Positions 14,388 to 21,715 of a stretch of 64,000 bases of DNA are shown piece by piece; position 1 is the stretch's first letter, and each line of letters starts with the position of its first letter. The stretch is from assembly GCF_019679455.1 (NCBI RefSeq), contig NZ_JAIEZQ010000001.1:186001-250000 (forward strand), in the 5' to 3' direction. Under the pieces are notes generated by a model. That model made no database searches and had not been told where the DNA came from. It saw only the letters and a program-made list of their open reading frames with translations. Position numbers and translations under genes: made by a program. Source of the stretch: Nocardioides jiangsuensis. Lineage in GTDB: Bacteria; Actinomycetota; Actinomycetes; Propionibacteriales; Nocardioidaceae.

Positions 14388-15776
14388 ATGGGTGTGTGGA
14401 GGAAGCGCGAGAGCACAGCGGAGGACCTGAACCTCCTCCCCCGTTTCACGCGGGCGGGCATGGTCGAGGTGCCCAGGCACCGTCTCCCCGACCACGAGAT
14501 GCTCCCCCAGACGGCGTACCAGATCGTCCTGGACGAGGTCATGCTGGACGGGAACGCCCGCTTCAACCTGGCCACGTTCGTCACGACGTGGATGGACGAG
14601 GAGGCGGACCGGCTCTACGCGGCGACGTTCGACAAGAACATGATCGACAAGGACGAGTACCCGCAGACCGCCGAGATCGAGTCCCGCTGCGTGCGGATGC
14701 TCGCCGACCTGTGGCACGCGCCGAAGGCGTCGGAGTCGGTGGGGACGTCCACCACGGGAAGCTCCGAGGGTTGCATGCTCGCCGGGCTCGCCCTCAAGCG
14801 GCGCTGGCAGCAGGCCCGTCGGGAGGCCGGGAAGCCGACCGACCGCCCGAACATCGTGATGGGCGCGAACGTCCAGGTGGTGTGGGAGAAGTTCGCGAAC
14901 TACTGGGAGGTCGAGCCGCGCTACGTCCCGCTCGAGGGGAACGTCTTCCACCTGACCGCCGACCGGCTGCTCGACCACGTCGACGAGAACACCATCGGCG
15001 TGGTGGCCGTCCTGGGCTCGACGATGGACGGCAGCTACGAGCCGGTGCAGGAGATCTGCGCGGCCCTCGACGAGTTCGAGACCACCAGCGGGATCTCGGT
15101 CCCGGTGCACGTCGACGCGGCGTCGGGTGGCTTCGTCGCGCCGTTCGTGCAGCCCGACCTGGTCTGGGACTTCCGGCTCCCCCGGGTGGTCTCGATCCAG
15201 GCGTCCGGGCACAAGTTCGGCCTGGTCTACCCCGGGGTCGGCTGGGTGCTCTGGCGCGACACCGTCCACCTGCCCGAGGACCTCGTGTTCCACGTGAACT
15301 ACCTGGGCGGTGACATGCCCACGTTCGCCCTGAACTTCTCGCGGCCCGGAGCGCAGGTGGTCCTGCAGTACTTCCAGTTCCTCCGGTTGGGCAGGGAGGG
15401 GTTCCGCCTCGTCCAGCAGACCTGCCAGGACGTCGCCGTCCACGTCGCCCAGGACCTCGAGGCGATGCCGGAGTTCGACGTGGTGTCCGACGGACGGGAG
15501 CTCCCGGTGGTCACCTTCTCGGTGAGCGACGCGGTCACGAAGTTCGACGTGTACGACGTCTCCCGGAAGCTGCGCGAACGCGGCTGGCTCGTGCCGGCGT
15601 ACACGATGCCTCCGAAGCGGGACGACCTGGCGGTCCTCCGGGTCGTGGTCCGCAACGGCTTCAGCCACGACATGGCCGAGCTGTTCCTGAGGGACCTGCA
15701 CGAGGCGGTCGACTGGCTCGACAACCTCGCCGGGCCGATGCCGCGCGAGGAGCAGCCCAGCAGCTTCCATCACTGA
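14388..15776 (+). CDS. gad: glutamate decarboxylase
   Basis: 462-residue PLP-dependent enzyme converting glutamate plus a proton into GABA and CO2, usually linked to acid tolerance. The PLP lysine is K276 in ASGHKFGLVYPG; the cofactor-binding STTGSSEGCMLAGLALKRRW and HVDAASGGFVAPF segments are intact, and the length matches bacterial GadA/B. The ATG at 14388 sits behind CGGAGG; the frame stays open far upstream but antisense to the carboxylase. A MalT-like box lies 60 nt upstream. A K+ channel-like gene starts 11 nt after the stop. No GABA antiporter (GadC) is nearby. Confidence 0.95.
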   Translation: MGVWRKRESTAEDLNLLPRFTRAGMVEVPRHRLPDHEMLPQTAYQIVLDEVMLDGNARFNLATFVTTWMDEEADRLYAATFDKNMIDKDEYPQTAEIESRCVRMLADLWHAPKASESVGTSTTGSSEGCMLAGLALKRRWQQARREAGKPTDRPNIVMGANVQVVWEKFANYWEVEPRYVPLEGNVFHLTADRLLDHVDENTIGVVAVLGSTMDGSYEPVQEICAALDEFETTSGISVPVHVDAASGGFVAPFVQPDLVWDFRLPRVVSIQASGHKFGLVYPGVGWVLWRDTVHLPEDLVFHVNYLGGDMPTFALNFSRPGAQVVLQYFQFLRLGREGFRLVQQTCQDVAVHVAQDLEAMPEFDVVSDGRELPVVTFSVSDAVTKFDVYDVSRKLRERGWLVPAYTMPPKRDDLAVLRVVVRNGFSHDMAELFLRDLHEAVDWLDNLAGPMPREEQPSSFHH

Positions 15777-15787
15777 GAGGGTCGCTC

Positions 15788-16240
15788 ATGGTCGCCGCAG
15801 TCTTCCCGTCACGGAAGCTCCTCGTGGACATCCGTCGCAGGCTCGTCTACTTCCTGGCCGCGGGCGCGTTCGTGGTGCTCCTGGCCGGTAGCGGTTTCGC
15901 GGCGCTCGAGGACCGTGCGGTGGCCAACTACTGGGAGGGGATCTGGTGGGCGCTCTCCCTGATGACGACCGTCGGCTTCATCGGGGAGGCCCCGGAGACC
16001 GTCGGCGGCCAGGTCCTCTCTTCGATCCTCATGGTGTCCGGCTTCGCCCTGATGGCGCTCGTCACCGCCGGCATCTCGTCCCTGTTCGTCCGGGAGGAGC
16101 AGCTGCCGGACGTCGAGGCGGAGGAGGCCTTCGAGACCCAGGCGCTGCGCCTGCTCGCGGACCTCTCCGGGCGCCTCGCGCGCCTCGAGGAGGCCGTGGC
16201 GGACGCCGGGACGAACGACCCCGAGGATCCGCAGTCCTGA
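15788..16240 (+). CDS. small two-helix potassium channel-like protein with atypical filter
   Basis: 150-residue membrane protein of the two-transmembrane ion channel family. Helix 1 is around residues 18-40, a pore loop follows, then helix 2 around 75-98, and a C-terminal coiled-coil-like tail (EAFETQALRLLADLSGRLARLEEA) suited to tetramer assembly. The selectivity filter is TTVGFIG (residues 60-66) instead of TTVGYGD, so Tyr is Phe and the second Gly is Ile; ion selectivity may be relaxed. The gene follows glutamate decarboxylase by 11 nt and is surely co-transcribed, which suggests a role in charge balance during acid stress (inference). Confidence 0.82.
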   Translation: MVAAVFPSRKLLVDIRRRLVYFLAAGAFVVLLAGSGFAALEDRAVANYWEGIWWALSLMTTVGFIGEAPETVGGQVLSSILMVSGFALMALVTAGISSLFVREEQLPDVEAEEAFETQALRLLADLSGRLARLEEAVADAGTNDPEDPQS

Positions 16241-16242
16241 CC

Positions 16243-16256
16243 CCGAGCGGGCTCGG
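16243..16256. terminator. possible bidirectional terminator hairpin
   Basis: CCGAGC-GG-GCTCGG between the convergent channel and regulator genes (24-bp gap). Short stem, so weak. Confidence 0.35.
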
Positions 16257-16263
16257 CGTGAGC

Positions 16264-17493
16264 TCAGCCGCGCAGGGTGGTCACCACCGGGGCGCTCGAC
16301 CCCGGCAGCGTGGCCCTGGGGTCGCCCGGAAGGACGACCCTCGCGCGCACCGCCGGGGACAGCCTGTAGGGCTGGGTCAGCAGGAGGCTGCCCAGCGCCT
16401 TGCGCAGCCGGGACACTTCGGCCCGCACCGTGACCACCCGCGTGGCGTCGTCGAAGAGGTCCTCCGCGAGGTCCGCGGCGCGTCGCCCGGTCGGCCCCGC
16501 GAGCACGAGCGCGGCCAGGATCTCCGCGTGCCGAGGGGTCAACGTCTGCGTCCAGCTCCCGTGCGACCCGGTCACGGTCACCCGGGGCGTACCGCCGAGG
16601 TCCAGGGTCAGTGTCGTCGTGGCGTCCGGGTCGTCGCGGCCGGCGCCGGCCAGGCGCAGCAGCCACCCGCCGGGAAGGGGCTCCGCGGTGGCCGCACCGA
16701 GCCGTGGCAGCCACACCGTGCCGCCGCTGAGGTCGGCCGGGAGTCGCACCCGCTCCGGTGCCTGCAGCCCGACCGCGGCGGCGATGTGGCCCGCGGGGTC
16801 GACGGCGAGCGCCTCGCCGCGCATCCCCGCCATAAGCGGGGCCGCGTGTGCCCGAAGGCGGTCCAGCGCCGCACGACGCTCCTCCAGGATCTCCATCGAC
16901 GTGAGCCGCGCAGCCATCTCGACGAGCGCGAGCTCGGCCGGGTGCATGCCCCGCGACGGTCCGCTGACGTCGACGACGCCGATGGTGCGGCCCTCCCACG
17001 GGTCGACGAGCGGCGCGGCGGCGCAGCCCCACCGGGTGTGTGACTCCACGAAGTGCTCGGGTCCCCGGATCTGCACGCCCTCCCCCATCACCAGGCTCGT
17101 GCCGATGGCGTTGGTGCCGACGTTGCCCTCGGTCCACGCGGAGCCGCCCACGAAGCCGAGTGAGTCCGCCAGCCGGCGTACACCGGGGCTTCCGACCCGC
17201 CACAGCACCCGCCCGTCGGTGTCGGCGACCACCACCAGCTGGCCGGCGTCCACGACCGAGGAGAGCGCGGCCACCAACCGGGGCACCATCGGCGCCAGCC
17301 CGCTCGTCGCACGGCGGCGCTCCAGCTCGTCCTCCGCCAGCGGGGCGACCGCGGGCTCCGCACCCGGGTCGAGACCGCAGGCGGCGACCCGGCGCCAGGA
17401 GGCGGCCACCTCGCGGCGGGGCACGGACCCGCCCGTCCTACCGCCCAGGACCCGCTCCCGGACCCGGTGAAGGTCGCTCTCGGCCTCGCCCAC
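16264..17493 (-). CDS. GAF-domain transcriptional regulator with C-terminal winged helix
   Basis: 409-residue cytoplasmic regulator of the type found next to monooxygenase and dehydrogenase genes. Residues 80-220 resemble the GAF effector-binding domain of AcoR/MimR-like activators (GNVGTNAIGTSL, then a GAF core ending in IGVVDVSGP). There is no AAA+ domain; residues about 320-390 (PRHAEILAALVLAG, VRAEVSRLRKALG) look like an OmpR/SARP winged helix. GTG at 17493 is preceded by GGGAGGGAG. Divergently transcribed from the monooxygenase gene across 103 bp holding two palindromes, so it probably controls that gene in response to a substrate. Confidence 0.85.
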   Translation of the reverse strand: MGEAESDLHRVRERVLGGRTGGSVPRREVAASWRRVAACGLDPGAEPAVAPLAEDELERRRATSGLAPMVPRLVAALSSVVDAGQLVVVADTDGRVLWRVGSPGVRRLADSLGFVGGSAWTEGNVGTNAIGTSLVMGEGVQIRGPEHFVESHTRWGCAAAPLVDPWEGRTIGVVDVSGPSRGMHPAELALVEMAARLTSMEILEERRAALDRLRAHAAPLMAGMRGEALAVDPAGHIAAAVGLQAPERVRLPADLSGGTVWLPRLGAATAEPLPGGWLLRLAGAGRDDPDATTTLTLDLGGTPRVTVTGSHGSWTQTLTPRHAEILAALVLAGPTGRRAADLAEDLFDDATRVVTVRAEVSRLRKALGSLLLTQPYRLSPAVRARVVLPGDPRATLPGSSAPVVTTLRG

Positions 17494-17516
17494 GGCGCTC
17501 CCTCCCGTGCACGCGC

Positions 17517-17534
17517 GTTGCAACGTCCTGCAAC
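17517..17534. promoter_or_regulatory. palindromic operator candidate 1, GTTGCA-N6-TGCAAC
   Basis: Perfect 6-bp arms with a 6-nt spacer in the divergent promoter region between the GAF regulator and the monooxygenase. Confidence 0.5.
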
Positions 17535-17558
17535 CCTTCCGCCGAGGCGGCCCGACGG

Positions 17559-17576
17559 TGTGTGCTCCGTCACACA
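17559..17576. promoter_or_regulatory. palindromic operator candidate 2, TGTGTG-N6-CACACA
   Basis: Second inverted repeat of the same 18-bp design (6-bp arms, 6-nt spacer) but a different sequence, 21 nt before the monooxygenase ATG. It could be bound by the GAF regulator or a second factor, or overlap the core promoter. Confidence 0.5.
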
Positions 17577-17596
17577 GCGTAATGAAGGAGGCAACC

Positions 17597-19429
17597 ATGA
17601 CCCAGACCGTGGACCCAGGGGTCGACACCGGCAACACACCCCAGCATCGCGTCGACGCCTGGCTGGCCGAGCTCGAGTCCGCCCTGCAGGCCCGGGACGT
17701 CGAGCGGGCGGCAGGACTGTTCGCGACCCGGAGCTTCTGGCGGGACCTGGTCAGCTTCTCGTGGAACATCACCACCGTCGAGAACCCCGACGGGGTCGCC
17801 GACCTGCTCACGCAGACCCTCGACCGCACCGATCCCCGCGGGTTCGCCACCGAGGAGCCGCCCGTCGAGGCGGACGGCGTGACGACCGCCTGGTTCACCT
17901 TCGAGACCGCGGTCGGCCGCGGCCGAGGGCTGCTGCGGCTCGTCGAGGAGGACGGTCAGCAGCGGGCCTGGACCTTCCTCACCACGATGTACGAGCTCAA
18001 GGGCCACGAGGAGCCCCACGGCGACGCGCGCCCGATGGGTGCCGAGCACGGCGCCCGGAAGGACCGCGAGACCTGGCTCGAGCGCCGGGAGCGAGAGAGC
18101 GCCGAGCTCGGCGTGTCCACGCAGCCGTACGTGCTGGTGATCGGCGGCGGCCAGGGCGGCATCGCCCTCGGCGCGCGCCTGCGCCAGCTCGGCGTGCCGA
18201 GCGTGGTCATCGACAAGCACGCCCGGCCCGGCGACCAGTGGCGCGGGCGCTACAAGTCGCTGTGCCTGCACGACCCGGTCTGGTACGACCACCTGCCGTA
18301 CCTGAAGTTCCCGCCCAACTGGCCGGTGTTCTCCCCGAAGGACAAGATCGGGGACTGGCTGGAGTTCTACACGTCGGTGATGGAGGTGCCGTACTGGACC
18401 TCCACCGTCGCCATGAGCGCGTCGTACTCGGAGGAGGCCGGTGAGTGGACGGTGCAGGTCGAGCGCGAGGGCAAGGCGCTGACGCTGCGGCCGAAGCACG
18501 TCGTCCTCGCGACCGGGATGTCCGGCAAGCCGAACGTCCCGGACTTCCCGGGGTCCGACGTCTTCCGGGGCGACCAGCACCACTCGTCGGCGCACCCCGG
18601 CCCGGACGCGTACGCCGGCAAGAGGTGCGTGGTGATCGGCTCGAACAACTCCGCCTTCGACATCTGCGGCGCGCTGTGGGAGCACGGCGCCGACGTCACG
18701 ATGGTGCAGCGCTCCTCGACCCACATCGTGAAGAGCGACACCCTGATGGACATCGGCCTCGGCGACCTGTACTCGGAGCGCGCGCTGAGGGCGGGAGTGA
18801 CCACGGAGAAGGCGGACCTGATCTTCGCCTCCCTCCCCTACCGGATCATGCACGAGTTCCAGATCCCGCTCTACGACCAGATGCGCGAGCGGGACAAGGA
18901 CTTCTACGACCGGATGGAGCAGGCCGGCTTCGACCTCGACTGGGGTGACGACGGGTCCGGGCTGTTCATGAAGTACCTCCGCCGCGGCTCGGGCTACTAC
19001 ATCGACGTGGGCGCGGCCGACCTGGTGGCGGACGGCGAGGTCACGCTGGTCCGGGGGCAGGTCGACCACCTCACCGAGGAGTCCGTGGTCCTCACCGACG
19101 GCACGGAGCTGCCCGCGGACCTCGTCGTCTACGCCACCGGCTACGGGTCCATGAACGGATGGGCGGCCGACCTGATCAGCCAGGACGTGGCCGACAAGGT
19201 CGGCAAGGTGTGGGGGCTCGGCTCCGACACCACCAAGGACCCCGGCCCCTGGGAGGGCGAGCAGCGCAACATGTGGAAGCCCACCCAGCAGGAGGCACTG
19301 TGGTTCCACGGCGGCAACCTGCACCAGTCACGGCACTACTCGCTGTACCTGGCGCTCCAGCTCAAGGCCCGCTACGAGGACATCCCGACCCCGGTCTACG
19401 GCCTCCAGGAGGTCCACCACCTCGGCTAG
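17597..19429 (+). CDS. flavin-dependent monooxygenase with N-terminal NTF2/SnoaL-like domain
   Basis: 610-residue fusion. Residues about 20-150 form a SnoaL/NTF2-like domain; residues 170-610 are a class B flavin monooxygenase (FMO/YUCCA type) with the FAD motif GGGQGG near residue 183, DQWRGRYKSLCLHDP, and the NADPH motif VIGSNNSAFD near residue 347, followed by the ATGYGS motif. Such enzymes oxygenate carbonyl, nitrogen or sulfur compounds with NADPH and O2; the substrate is unknown. GAAGGAGG precedes the ATG. The divergent GAF regulator suggests substrate-induced expression. Complete, with no frameshift. Confidence 0.92.
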   Translation: MTQTVDPGVDTGNTPQHRVDAWLAELESALQARDVERAAGLFATRSFWRDLVSFSWNITTVENPDGVADLLTQTLDRTDPRGFATEEPPVEADGVTTAWFTFETAVGRGRGLLRLVEEDGQQRAWTFLTTMYELKGHEEPHGDARPMGAEHGARKDRETWLERRERESAELGVSTQPYVLVIGGGQGGIALGARLRQLGVPSVVIDKHARPGDQWRGRYKSLCLHDPVWYDHLPYLKFPPNWPVFSPKDKIGDWLEFYTSVMEVPYWTSTVAMSASYSEEAGEWTVQVEREGKALTLRPKHVVLATGMSGKPNVPDFPGSDVFRGDQHHSSAHPGPDAYAGKRCVVIGSNNSAFDICGALWEHGADVTMVQRSSTHIVKSDTLMDIGLGDLYSERALRAGVTTEKADLIFASLPYRIMHEFQIPLYDQMRERDKDFYDRMEQAGFDLDWGDDGSGLFMKYLRRGSGYYIDVGAADLVADGEVTLVRGQVDHLTEESVVLTDGTELPADLVVYATGYGSMNGWAADLISQDVADKVGKVWGLGSDTTKDPGPWEGEQRNMWKPTQQEALWFHGGNLHQSRHYSLYLALQLKARYEDIPTPVYGLQEVHHLG

Positions 19430-19440
19430 GAGGGGTGAAC

Positions 19441-19446
19441 TAGCCT
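19441..19446 (+). promoter_or_regulatory. -10 element TAGCCT for small membrane protein gene
   Basis: Actinobacterial TANNNT -10 box 30 nt upstream of the ATG at 19477; it overlaps the right arm of a GGCTAG/CTAGCC inverted repeat (19424-19445). Confidence 0.4.
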
Positions 19447-19476
19447 GGGCGTCAGGAACGTCGAGGGAGGCATCCC

Positions 19477-19728
19477 ATGACCGCGGTGATCGGTTTCCTG
19501 ATCCTCCTGGCGGTGCTGTGGGCCACGGTGTCCGTCGTCGCTACGCTCCGGGCCCCGTCGTCGATGGAAGCCCGCGAGCGCCACGAGCTGGAGCGGCTGC
19601 GGATCCTCGTGGACGACCTCAAGCAGACTGCCTGGGACCACCGTGAGCTCGACTCGCCGCTGGCCACGATCGTGATCGACAAGATCCGTGCGCACGAGCG
19701 CCGGAACCGCCCCGAGCTCGGACCCTGA
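19477..19728 (+). CDS. small single-helix membrane protein
   Basis: 83 residues. One N-terminal transmembrane helix (residues 3-24, FLILLAVLWATVSVVATL) followed by a charged cytoplasmic tail (ERHELERLRILVDDLKQTAW) likely to be helical. GGGAGG precedes the ATG. No named family recognised. It ends 4 bp from the convergent permease stop. Confidence 0.7.
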   Translation: MTAVIGFLILLAVLWATVSVVATLRAPSSMEARERHELERLRILVDDLKQTAWDHRELDSPLATIVIDKIRAHERRNRPELGP

Positions 19729-19732
19729 CCCC

Positions 19733-21334
19733 TCAGCGCTCGCTGACGTCGCGCCGGCGGAAGCCGACGAGGCCAGCGACGACGAGAGCCGCGGCCAGGC
19801 CGGTCAGCCACAGCAGCGGCGCCAGGCGGAGGTCGCCTCCGGGCAGGTGCGGCACGTGGGTGAACGGGGAGAGGTCCATCGCCCACGCGGGCAGCCCGAG
19901 CAACGGGCCGAGCTCGCCGACCAGCAGGAACAGCACCAGGGCGGCCCAGCCGGCCGGGACCAGCCGTGGCACGAGGCCGTACGCCGCCACGACCAGCCCG
20001 ACGACCACCCAGGCCGCCGGCACCTGCACGAGCGCGGCGAGCACCACGCGGCCGACGTCGGCGGGGTCGCCGGTCTGGGTGGCGTGCGCGGCGCCGATCG
20101 CGAGCCCTGCGAGGGCCATCAGGAGCAGCGGTCCGAGCAGGGCGAGGCTCGTGTGGCTCACCGCCCACCGGGTGCGGCCCGTTCCCGTCGCGAGCACCGC
20201 CTCGAGCCGCAAGGAGGTCTCCTCCGTGTGCATCCGCAGGGCCGCCTGCACGCCGAAGGCGGCACAGCCGAGGCCCATGAACCCCAGCTCGGCGGCGATG
20301 AACGCGTCGGTGAGGCCCTGCACGCCTCCGAGGCTGATGATGAGCTCCCGGGACTCCGGGTTGTCGAGCATGTCCCCGACGGTGGACGCCACGCTGCCGA
20401 GGATGAACCCCATCACCGCGAAGCCGACCGCCCAGGCCAGAAGCACCCCGCGCTGCAGCCGCCAGGCGAGCCCGGCCGATGACCCGAGGCTCGCCGCGGC
20501 GGTCGCGGGCCCGGGACGGTCGGGGAGTACCCCGGCGCCGAGGTCGCGGCGCCGGCTGATCGCGAACGCCACCGCGGTGGACGCCGCCGCGAAGAGCACG
20601 AGCACCACGAAGACCGGCCAGCGGTCACCCGCGTAGGGGCGGACCTGCTGCCCCCAGCCGATCGGCGAGGACCACGAGAGCCACGAGGGCTCGTCCCCGG
20701 TGGTGTCGCCGACGGCCCGCAACAGGTAGGCCACCCCGAGGACGGTGGTCGCCAGCCCCCGGGCGGCCCGCGCGCTGGTGGTGAGCTGGGCGGCGACGGC
20801 GCCGACGCCGGCGAACGCCGTGCCCGTGGCGGTCCACGCCAGGCCGAAGGCGAGCGAACCGGTCGGCGGCAGCCCGGTCCCGGTCAGCGCCGCCGCGGTG
20901 AGCAGGCCCGTCGCCAGTGCGGCGCCGGTCGCACACGCCAGGCCGGCGGTGAGCGGGGCGTAGGCCCCGACCACTCCCCCCGCGAGCAGCTCGAGCCGGC
21001 CGAGCTCCTCCTCGGCGCGGGTGTGCCGGATCACCAGCATGAACGCCAGCACGGCGAGCAGCGCGGACCCGACGCCGCCCATCTTGATCATCGCGATCGC
21101 GCCGAGCGAGGTGACGTCGTAGATCCGGCCGTAGAGCGCCACGAGCGAGGGCGTCCCGTTGATGGTCTCCGCCGCCTGGACCCGCGACGCGCTGTCGGGG
21201 TAGAGACCGACGGTCGCGTCGGCGGAGAAGCTCGCCATCACCACGAACAGCGCCACCCACAGCGGCAGCATCACGCGGTCCCGACGCAGCGCGAGACGGA
21301 GCAGGGACCCGGTGCCCGCGAGGCCCTCGGTCAT
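19733..21334 (-). CDS. ABC exporter permease (antibiotic-exporter type), no ATPase partner nearby
   Basis: 533-residue integral membrane protein with about twelve transmembrane helices in two similar halves, as in the permeases of actinobacterial drug/polyketide ABC exporters. The family normally has an ATPase gene directly upstream, with overlapping stop and start; here the upstream neighbour is a PLDc_N-type small protein and no ATP-binding gene is adjacent. It may pair with an ATPase elsewhere or have lost it. Frame intact. Substrate unknown. Confidence 0.82.
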   Translation of the reverse strand: MTEGLAGTGSLLRLALRRDRVMLPLWVALFVVMASFSADATVGLYPDSASRVQAAETINGTPSLVALYGRIYDVTSLGAIAMIKMGGVGSALLAVLAFMLVIRHTRAEEELGRLELLAGGVVGAYAPLTAGLACATGAALATGLLTAAALTGTGLPPTGSLAFGLAWTATGTAFAGVGAVAAQLTTSARAARGLATTVLGVAYLLRAVGDTTGDEPSWLSWSSPIGWGQQVRPYAGDRWPVFVVLVLFAAASTAVAFAISRRRDLGAGVLPDRPGPATAAASLGSSAGLAWRLQRGVLLAWAVGFAVMGFILGSVASTVGDMLDNPESRELIISLGGVQGLTDAFIAAELGFMGLGCAAFGVQAALRMHTEETSLRLEAVLATGTGRTRWAVSHTSLALLGPLLLMALAGLAIGAAHATQTGDPADVGRVVLAALVQVPAAWVVVGLVVAAYGLVPRLVPAGWAALVLFLLVGELGPLLGLPAWAMDLSPFTHVPHLPGGDLRLAPLLWLTGLAAALVVAGLVGFRRRDVSER

Positions 21335-21370
21335 GCCTCCACGATAGGCCCGCGCGGTCCCCGGCGGAGG

Positions 21371-21589
21371 TCAGTCGCGACGGTGCCCGAGGAGCAGGTA
21401 GGCGACCGGACCGACCGGCTGGACGAAGCAGGCCACCGCCCACAGCCTCTTGGAGCCGCGCACCTGCGAGACGGGCCTCCGGGCCAGGTCGGTGAGGGCG
21501 GCCGTGGTGAGCGCCACCTCGGCCGACACCAGCGCGACCAGCAGCTTCTGCTGTACCTGGGTGAGCTCGCCCCATCGCTTCGTCGCCAT
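21371..21589 (-). CDS. small PLDc_N-like membrane protein
   Basis: 72 residues. The C-terminal part (GSKRLWAVACFVQPVGPVAYLLLGHRR) matches the PLDc_N two-helix motif seen in many small actinobacterial membrane proteins; these lack phospholipase activity. It lies 36 bp upstream of the exporter permease in the same direction and may be co-transcribed. Confidence 0.75.
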   Translation of the reverse strand: MATKRWGELTQVQQKLLVALVSAEVALTTAALTDLARRPVSQVRGSKRLWAVACFVQPVGPVAYLLLGHRRD

Positions 21590-21715
21590 GGTCAGACGCT
21601 AGCCCAGCGCGACCGGCTCGGCGGCCGGAACCGGCCTTCCGGGCAGGTGGCTGTCCCTGACCCAGCCGCGGCGCGCGCCCCAGCTCGCGCGGCCGGCGGA
21701 CGTCGACGAGCACGG

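Noticed and set aside
21600-21715. Possible gene fragment between cobQ and the PLDc_N-like gene
   Set aside because: No frame shows sustained coding composition with a plausible start, and no similarity is recognised; treated as non-coding.
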